Part shown: positions 57,220-64,000 of the stretch, in pieces
Layout of the letters: every line of letters starts with the position of its first letter
Position numbering within the stretch: the stretch's first letter is position 1
NCBI GenBank assembly: GCA_949128115.1
Contig: OX421966.1
Location: 2,542,001-2,606,000, forward strand
Reading direction: 5' to 3'
Length of the DNA stretch: 64,000 nucleotides
Source: Anaspis maculata
Lineage: Eukaryota; Arthropoda; Insecta; Coleoptera; Scraptiidae
Translations under genes and position numbers: made by a program
Notes under the pieces: model-generated
What the model saw: only the letters and a program-made list of their open reading frames with translations
Database searches by the model: none
Told to the model about the DNA's origin: nothing

Positions 57220-57700
57220 TGTAATGGAAAAAAAAACAATTCTGAACATGATAGTGTAATTTTGAGGCAAAAATAACAATAAAATAGAAATATTTTGCAA
57301 GAGTGAACATATTTGAACTAGATTGTTGAGGCACAACTTAGAACAAAATAGAAATACATTGGGCAAACAATCATAGTGAACGAGAACAGCTGCATTACTG
57401 ATTGGCCTTTGAGGTAAAAATGAAAATAATATAGAATACACGCTTGGCAAACAACACATGTAACAGAGGGAAAATGCATGATGACTGAACAAGAACATAG
57501 TTATCGAGCTTGAATGTTGAGGCACAAATTAGAACAAAATAGAAATACATCGGGTAAACAATATATAAAAGAGAAAAAGTAGATGCAGACTGAGCATAAT
57601 TCAGTTTGGATGTTAAGTAAAAAAAAATACATAAAGAGTGACCATAATTGAACTTGAATGTTGATGCACAACTTCGAACAAAGTAGAAATACATTGGGCT
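57220..57700. repeat. Degenerate repeats with ACAAAATAGAAATACATTGGG core
   Basis: AGAACAAAATAGAAATACAT recurs near 57,341, 57,532 and (as GAACAAAGTAGAAATACAT) 57,676, with a partial copy near 57,277. Minus-strand frames of 110-130 codons through it only translate the repeat (MYFYFV..CASTFK). Confidence 0.6.
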
Positions 57701-58425
57701 ACTTCGGCTACGTGATGATGTAAAGGATAGTTTCATAATTGAAAATGTACATGATATACAGTGCGCCAAAAGGAAGAGGGTCAAAAGGGTAAATTGTCAA
57801 CGTTGTGTCACTTTTCTAAAAAAAATTGTAGATTATTTATAATATCGTTTTTTGAAAGGTAGCAATAATATCCCGAAATGGTTTTTTAATTTTCAAATAT
57901 TTCTTTCTTTTCAAAGGCTATGTGATTTTTTCAAAAATTAACATTTTTTTATTGCAATTCTCTTATTGGCCATATTATTGACGTAAATTTGGCAGATATG
58001 CATAAACTCACTTTAATACACCTTCCCACGAAAAAATTCACCTCAACGACCCCCAAGGGGGCTGCCACCCGGTGGACGCCAGCATTCGCTTTTGGAATGG
58101 GTTGAAATGAAGCATGCTGTGGCGGATACGATGCGTTTACCAATTCGGGGATCTTGACGTAACATCAGTAACTTCATGTCACATCGTAATTACCATGGTT
58201 ACGATATCACCCCCCTTCTGGTCATTTTTGTACAGGGTTATTAATTCCGAAAGTTGAAAATCGATAATTCGAGAACGAATGCGCGTAGAGTTGAACTTTT
58301 TTTTAAATTTTATTGGAAATATTGGCGCATTTTTTGACATGTTGGAAATATTATTTAAGATATCCTCCTAAACTACGGGTAGGATAATTTGTCGTGTTTG
58401 ATGTTTTACGTAAATGTTTCACCAA
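57700..58425. other. AT-rich low-copy stretch, no supported feature
   Basis: 58,000-58,230 is less AT-rich, with ACCCCCAAGGGGGCTGCCAC (a short palindrome, CCCCCAAGGGGG). I see no gene. Confidence 0.35.
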
Positions 58426-58429
58426 TGTC

Positions 58430-59085
58430 ATTGGCAACATAAGCATACACTCATGGCATACACTGTCATTTTCAAAATATTATTCAAAGTAAAAGGAGTC
58501 ATTTGAGTTTCATACAATATTTTTTTATCAATAGCAGAGCATAAAACATAACCATGGACATATGGACACCCTGTAAAATTAACGTAATGGAGTATTATAC
58601 TAGAATGTTTTTTTGTCGAAATGGAAACTACATCGAAAAATAATTGACCCGTATTTTTTTATTCGGTCGAAAATCGAATCGTTTGGGCGTAATCGATAAA
58701 AGAAGATCAACTACTTGTGACTGCCTTTGTAAATGACGTCAGAACTAGTAAGAATTTAAGAGTTTCGTTTATTTATTGCGGCCAAACGATTCGATTTCTG
58801 GCTAAACAAAAAAATATGGGTCAGTTATTTTTCAATGTAGTTTCTGTTCCCATCAAAAACAAAATATTTTTTTCAAAATATAATACTCTATTGTGAACTC
58901 GGCATTTCCTAATCACATTTTCACCAATTTCGTTGTGACGGTTTATTTAAATATAATTACTATACAGGTTGTGGGTTACATGTTTTGTACTCTGATATTG
59001 ATAAAATATATTGTATGACGCTCAAAAATGACTCTTTTATTTTTAACCTAATTTTGAAAATGACAGTGTATGCTTATGTTGACAC
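58430..59085. mobile_element. Diverged foldback element
   Basis: CATAAGCATACACT...CACTGTCATTTTCAAAAT on the left and ATTTTGAAAATGACAGTG, TATGCTTATGTT on the right are inverted. Further in, CGAAAAATAATTGACCC and CGAATCGTTTGGGCG mirror GGGTCAGTTATTTTTCAA and GGCCAAACGATTCG. A ~90-bp centre (58,690-58,780) is unpaired. Arms are roughly 70% alike, so this is an old copy. No coding capacity. Confidence 0.65.
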
Positions 59086-59279
59086 TGAGATTCACTAATC
59101 AGGCTTTATTTGAAATGTTTTAGACTTTTTCATGGGGTCCCCTTTGCCCTCTAAAATCTCGAGTCCTAAGGGAACATTTTTTAGGTGCTGCGGGTCAAAA
59201 CTTTCTAATGGGTGTGGACAACAACTGTGCAAAATGGCTTGCTTGTATCATCAAATGCCACTTTTTTTTTGCGTACCGC

Positions 59280-62200
59280 AGGCACCTAATTCCAGTTGAA
59301 GTTTTAAAGTTGAGGTGGGTGAGGGCAAAAGGGGGGTAATAAGAAATATTCATAATATTTTCCTCAACAAAAAAGATAATAATTTTGTTCAATTTGATGT
59401 AAGTACCACAAAGTAATGCCCGTTCACGTTGCAAATTCAGCACAAGAAATTTTTTAATCAAAAATAAAGTGAAAAGCTGGAAAGGTATACGGCTGATGGG
59501 CCCTGATAGATTTGCGCCAAAACTTTGCAGGTCCCATCAGCCGTAGCCGTAGCCCTCTAACTTATCACTTTGTTTTTGATTCCAAAAGTTCTAGTGCTGA
59601 ATTTGCAACGTGAAGAACAGCATATTATAGATGTTTCTACTTGAAATTGTAAAATAGAGGTCGGTGGGGGCAAAAGGGGAAAATTGAAAATTTTTTGAAT
59701 ATTTTTCTCAGTACAATTCTCTTCTGATGTATCACAAGGTAGGTGGTTTCATTTGAAATTTTAAAGTAAAAGGGTGGGTAGGGACCAAAGGGGATGATTG
59801 ATAATTTTTATATTTTTCTTGGAAAAAGAGTTCAATCCTCTCTAATCTGGTGAAACAAAAAGTACGTGTCAGTTATCATTTTTAGTTGGAACTTAAAAGA
59901 GTGGATAGAGCAAAAGGGGGTTGATTAAAAAAAATTATAATATTTTTCTCACAAAGAAAATTTGATGTTTTCAATTTGATTTATCACAAAGTAAATTATC
60001 CTACATGAGTTTTTAAAGTAAGGGTGGGTGAAGACGAGAAGGGGTGATTAATATTCTTCATATTCTTCTCAGAAAGAGAATTCAATTCTCTTCAATCGGA
60101 TGAACCGAGAAGTACGTGGTTTCATTTGAAAGCTAAGGGTGTTTGAATATTTTTTTCACAAAGAGAATTTGATGTTTTCAATTTGATGTACCACAAAGTA
60201 GATAAGCCTACATGAATTTTTTCAAGTGGGTGTGGGGGGGGGGACAACAGGATGTGATAAATAAGTTTTATATTTTTCTCAGAAAGAGAATTCAATTCTC
60301 TTCAATCTGGTGAACCATGCAAAAGTACGTGGTTCCATTTGAAATTTGGAAATCAAGGGTGGGTGGGGCAAAAGAGGGGTTAATAGAAAAAAAATGTTTT
60401 TCTCACAAAGAGAATATGATTTTTTCTGATTGATGTATCGCAAAGTTCATTATTCTACATAAAATATTAAAGTGGGTGGGTGGGGACGAAAGAGAGTAAT
60501 TATAAATTCTTATATTTTCATCAGAAAAAGAACTCAATCCTCTTCAATCTAGTGAACCGAAAGTACGTGGTTCCATTTGAAATTTAGAAGTTGAGTGTGG
60601 GTGGGCCAAAAAGGGGGTTGATCAAAAAAATTCATGATATTTTTCCCACAAATAAAATTTGATGTCTTCAATTTGATGTATCACGAAGTAGATTACTCTA
60701 CATGAAATTTTAAATTAAGGGTGGGTGGGGACAGAAGGGGGTTATTACTAATTTTTATAATTTTTTCAGAAAGAGAGTTCAACCTGGGGAACCAAAAAGC
60801 ACGTGATACCATTTGATATTTAGAATGTAAGGGTAGATGGGGCAAAAGGGGGGTTGATCAAAAAAATTTATAATATTTTTCTCATAAAGAGAATTTGATG
60901 TTTTCAATTTGCAATTTTCAGTTTTTTTCAATATACATGAAGTTTTTTAAGTAGGGGTGGGTGGGGACGACAGGGGGTGATTGATAATTTTTATATTTTT
61001 CTCAGAAAGAGAATTCAAGACTCTTTAATCTGGTTAATCAGAAGTACGTGGTGCCATTCAAAATTTGGAAGTTAAGGGTGGGTGGGACAAAAGGGGGGTT
61101 GAACAAAAAAAATTATAATATATTTCTCACAAAGAGAATTTGATGTCTTCAATTTGATGTATCACGAAATAGATAATTCTACATGGAATTTTAAATTAGG
61201 GGGGGGTGGGGGCAAAAGGGGGTTATTAATAATTTTTATAATTTTCTCAGAAAGAGAGTTCAACCTGGGGAACCAAAAAGCACGTGATACCATTTGATAT
61301 TTTGAATGTAAGGGTAGATGGGGCAAAAGGGGGGTTGATCAAAAAAATTTATAATATTTTTCTCACAAGGAGAATTTGATGTTTTCAATTTGATGTACCA
61401 CAAAGTAGTTCAATATACATGAAGTTTTTTAAGTAGGGGTGGGTGGGGACGACAGGGGGTGATTGATAATTTTTATATTTTTCTCAGAAAGGGAATTCAA
61501 GACTTTTCAATCTGGTTAATCAGAAGTACGTGGTGCCATTTAAAATTTGGAAGTTGAGGGTGGGTGGGACAAAAGGGGGGTTGAACAAAAAAAATTATAA
61601 TATATTTCTCACAAAGAGAATTTGATGTCTTCAATTTGATGTATCACGAAATAGATTATTCTACATGAAATTTTAAATTAGGGGGGGTGGGGGCAAAAGG
61701 GGGTTATTAATAATTTTCATAATTTTCTCAGAAAGAGAGTTCAACCTGGGGAACCAAAAAGCACGTGATACCATTTGATATTTTGAATGTAAGGGTAGAT
61801 GGGGCAAAAGGGGGGTTGATCAAAAAAATTTATAATATTTTTCTCACAAGGAGAATTTGATGTTTTCAATTTGATGTACCACAAAGTAGTTCAATATACA
61901 TGAAGTTTTTTAAGTAGGGGTGGGTGGGGACGACAGGGGGTGATTGATAATTTTCATATTTTTCTCAGAAAGGGAATTCAAGACTTTTCAATCGGGTTAA
62001 TCAGAAGTACGTGGTGCCATTTCAAATTTGGAAGTTGAGGGTGGGTGGGACAAAAGGGGGGTTGAACAAAAAAAATTATAATATTTTTCTCACAAAGAGA
62101 ATTTGATGTCTTCAATTTGATGTATCACGAAATAGATTATTCTACATGAAATTTTAAATCAGGGGGGGCAAAAGGGGGTTATTACAAATTTTTATAATTT

Positions 62201-62690
62201 TCTCAGAAAGAGTGTTCAACCTGGGGAACCAAAAAGCACGTGATACCATTTGATATTTTGAATGTAAGGGTAGATGGGGCAAAAGGGGGGTTGATCAAAA
62301 AAATTTATAATATTTTTCTCACAAAGAGAATTTGATGTTTTCAATTTGATGTACCACAAAGTAGATTAATATACATGAAATTTTATAAGTAGGGGTAGGG
62401 TGGGGACGACAGGGGGTGATTGATGATTTTTATATTTTTCTCAGAAAGAGAATTCAAGACTCTTCAATCTGGTTAATCAGAAGTACGTGGTGCCATTTGA
62501 AATTTGGAACTTAAGGGTGGGTGGGGCAAAAGGGGGGTTGAACAAAAAAAAAAATTATAATATTTTTCTCACAAAGAGAATTTGATGTCTTCAATTTGAC
62601 GTACTCAAAGCAGGTGATTATATTTGTCATTTTGAGAGGGGGTGAGTGGAGTCGAAGGGGGTGAGTGGGGACAAAGGGGGTACGTTTGGA
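59280..62690 (+). repeat. ~240-bp tandem array, dimeric higher-order repeat in its right half
   Basis: AGTACGTGGT or AGCACGTGAT recurs near 59,862, 60,111, 60,323, 60,554, 60,798, 61,042, 61,275, 61,525, 61,756, 62,003, 62,236 and 62,481 (steps 212-250 bp). From about 60,790 the AGTACGTGG and AGCACGTGA types alternate with a 478-483-bp period. Each monomer has two ~120-bp halves: GGGTGGGTGGGGCAAAAGGG with a CTCACAAAGAGAATTTGATG partner, and GGGTGGGGACGACAGGGGG with a CTCAGAAAGAGAATTCAA partner. Confidence 0.92.
59424..59613. mobile_element. 190-bp palindromic MITE in the array's left end
   Basis: TCACGTTGCAAATTCAGCA opens and TGCTGAATTTGCAACGTGA closes it, a perfect 19-bp inverted pair. Pairing continues inward (AATCAAAAATAAAGTGA versus TCACTTTGTTTTTGATT; ACGGCTGATGGGCC versus GGTCCCATCAGCCGT). 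Arms are about 80 bp and the loop about 30 bp. Non-coding. Confidence 0.75.
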
Positions 62691-63060
62691 AATATCTTTT
62701 TATGCTCAGGTTGGTGATTTTAAAAAATCTGAATTTTCTACGACTTTTTGCAGGTGGGTGCCACAAAAGTACACTGATGCATTATGTGTGTGTGCAGATT
62801 GCGAAAGAACAACCAACACCATTGAATATATTCTTGGTTTAGTACTAGTGTGTGAACTCAAGGGGGCGCTTCAGCACAGGAGGTCACAAATGGGTGTCAT
62901 ACCCAAACTTGCACAAAGCACTTCTAATTACTTGTGGCAACCTGATGAATTCACTTATACACCACTAAGTTTTGAAGATCCGAGGATTTCCTTCATATGC
63001 AAAGTCAATATGCTTCTATAAAAGCTGTTCTATAAGTTCTAGCCTTAAGCGGTGATTATT
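62690..63060 (+). other. Low-copy segment with a weak open frame
   Basis: TTTTTGCAG at about 62,753 could be an acceptor for an open stretch ending at TAA 63,019 (..ADCERTTNTIEYILGL, ..YLWQPDEFTYTPLSFEDP). Composition is gene-like, but I recognise no family and no upstream exon. It may be a terminal exon or a transposon fragment. Confidence 0.25.
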
Positions 63061-63171
63061 TTTGAGACAGTGAAGGTTTTTGCTGTGGCAACCGTGTGTA
63101 AGACGCCACAACTAGAGCGGACGCCACAGCATAGGTCGTTGCACGCACAAGTCGCCACAGTTAATGGGGTA

Positions 63172-63222
<51 letters not shown>

Positions 63223-63600
63223 GGGTTAGCCGATGATTGTGGGGACATGTGCTCCAGAAATACTTGTGGGGACAGTGAGACTGCGTACGTCACTGGACGG
63301 ACGTCATTTTGCTTGATGCTGCGATATCACTCCTATATGCATACTCTCCAAAAAACACTCGCTTTTCCATAAAAAGTATTTATGAGGACCGTCCCCATAA
63401 TGGGCTTTGTGTGTTTACGTGTGTGTTCTGTTCAGAATTTGTGGGGACAGTCCCCATAACGAACGTTGTGTACTTTTGTGTGTGTACTATTTAGAGGATT
63501 TGTGGGGACAGTCCTTATAACGAACGTTGTGTATTTTATGTGTGTGTACTATTTAGAGCATTTGTGGGAACAGTCCTCATAACGAAGGTTGTGTTTCGTC
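63060..63600. repeat. GTGGC / (CA)n / GTGGGGAC repeat island
   Basis: TGTGGCAACCGTGTG and three CGCCACA copies precede (CA)n at 63,174-63,219. After CATACGGGTT come TTGTGGGGACATG, TTGTGGGGACAGTGAG, CCGTCCCCATAATGG, TTGTGGGGACAGTCCCCATA and two ~70-bp variants ending AACGAACGTTGTGT. The last three form a short tandem of about 70 bp. Confidence 0.7.
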
Positions 63601-63791
63601 TCTTCCTCGGTCTCTTCTATCTTGAGCATATGTGAAGACGCAGTTACATTAAAAACGTTGTATTCAGACTTCATATCTTCATCATCTCTCGTAAATGGTT
63701 TATTTGGTATAATCAGGTTATCAGAAATCCATCGACAATGGAATGATACTTGTCAAGACGGACGCTTTAACAACAACAAAACCACAACTAC

Positions 63792-63923
63792 CCATGGTTT
63801 GAAGTTCTTCATGACAGGAACATAAGAGAAATTATTCAAATCAGTCGAGTCACTCTCAAAATCCTCGTCGGGGGCGGCACGCGGAGGTGGCGGCTTTTCT
63901 TTCCTTTTGAAACCACCCTTCTG
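63792..63923 (-). CDS. Candidate 44-codon internal exon, function unknown
   Basis: On the minus strand TTCATTCGTTTCAGCAG gives a pyrimidine-rich tandem (NAGNAG) acceptor. The open stretch then reads basic (GGFKRKEK), proline-rich (PPPPRAAP), acidic (DEDFESDSTDL) and NNFSYVPVMKNFKPW. It ends exactly at a GT (GTAGTTG), and both boundaries are phase 0. The compositional blocks look like a disordered linker of a host protein. Another open stretch without a stop lies just downstream on the same strand (about 63,605-63,750, reading WISDNLIIPNKPFTRDDEDM), but in a phase that I could not join. No family is recognised. Confidence 0.3.
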
Positions 63924-64000
63924 CTGAAACGAATGAAACATAAAAATATTCTAATCGGTCGAGCCACTTCCAAGTACAGGGTGTTCACGATAAAATTCAC

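Noticed and set aside
57193..57784. 110- and 129-codon hydrophobic frames on the minus strand
   Set aside because: They translate degenerate tandem repeats (MYFYFV..CASTFK), not a membrane protein.
63589..63825. 78-codon plus-strand frame
   Set aside because: It overlaps the more gene-like minus-strand stretch and starts within a repeat island.

Overview
The window looks like a repeat-dominated stretch of an arthropod nuclear genome. It is AT-rich, has GT-AG introns and AATAAA signals, and carries non-LTR retrotransposons, a tRNA-derived SINE, short TIR elements, and a Mutator-like transposon of the animal 'Phantom' kind. An insect is likely. I cannot name a species, and no conserved housekeeping gene is visible. 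Almost all strong coding signal belongs to mobile elements.

Layout. 1-12,227 is a tandem satellite of about 808-bp monomers with multi-monomer duplications. 12,228-14,790 holds a degenerate minisatellite and a ~160-bp tandem array. About 1.15 kb of this (13,240-14,390) returns inverted at 23,500-24,660. Between the two copies lie a 5.4-kb minisatellite (16,200-21,590), interrupted by a 5'-truncated LINE, and some low-copy DNA. 25,775-26,145 is a small foldback element whose two ends carry hammerhead-ribozyme-like motifs. 26,220-32,371 is a third minisatellite family, which switches strand around a low-copy stretch and contains one coding-like island (31,076-31,364, minus strand).

The centrepiece is 32,380-44,201: an 11.8-kb, nearly perfect palindromic transposon bounded by an 8-bp direct repeat. 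Each arm carries a terminal inverted array of ~146-bp repeats (14 units on the left, 12 on the right) and one complete gene. The arms meet at a 142-bp unpaired spacer. The gene has two exons joined by a 57-nt intron. Exon 1 encodes a MULE transposase (WRKY/FLYWCH-like DNA-binding domain, DDE core, SWIM zinc finger). Exon 2 encodes a Ulp1-type cysteine protease and a C-terminal PHD finger. Exon 2 has no ATG ahead of its catalytic domain, so splicing should give a 1,022-residue fusion, while intron retention gives a 611-residue transposase alone. The reconstructed empty site matches the surrounding minisatellite, so the whole palindrome appears to have inserted as one unit.

44,210-64,000 is a mosaic. 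It contains an EN-less LINE with an intact 751-codon RT ORF beside a 165-bp alternating pyrimidine-purine tract, two foldback elements each carrying a smaller MITE, a cluster of AAGATGGCGGC (YY1/Pho-like) motifs, a tRNA-SINE with target-site duplication, (CA)n-GTGGGGAC repeat islands, a ~240-bp array with dimeric higher-order structure, and one weak host-exon candidate near the right edge (63,792-63,923). Foldback architecture recurs at scales from 130 bp to 12 kb, and inverted duplication is the theme of the window.
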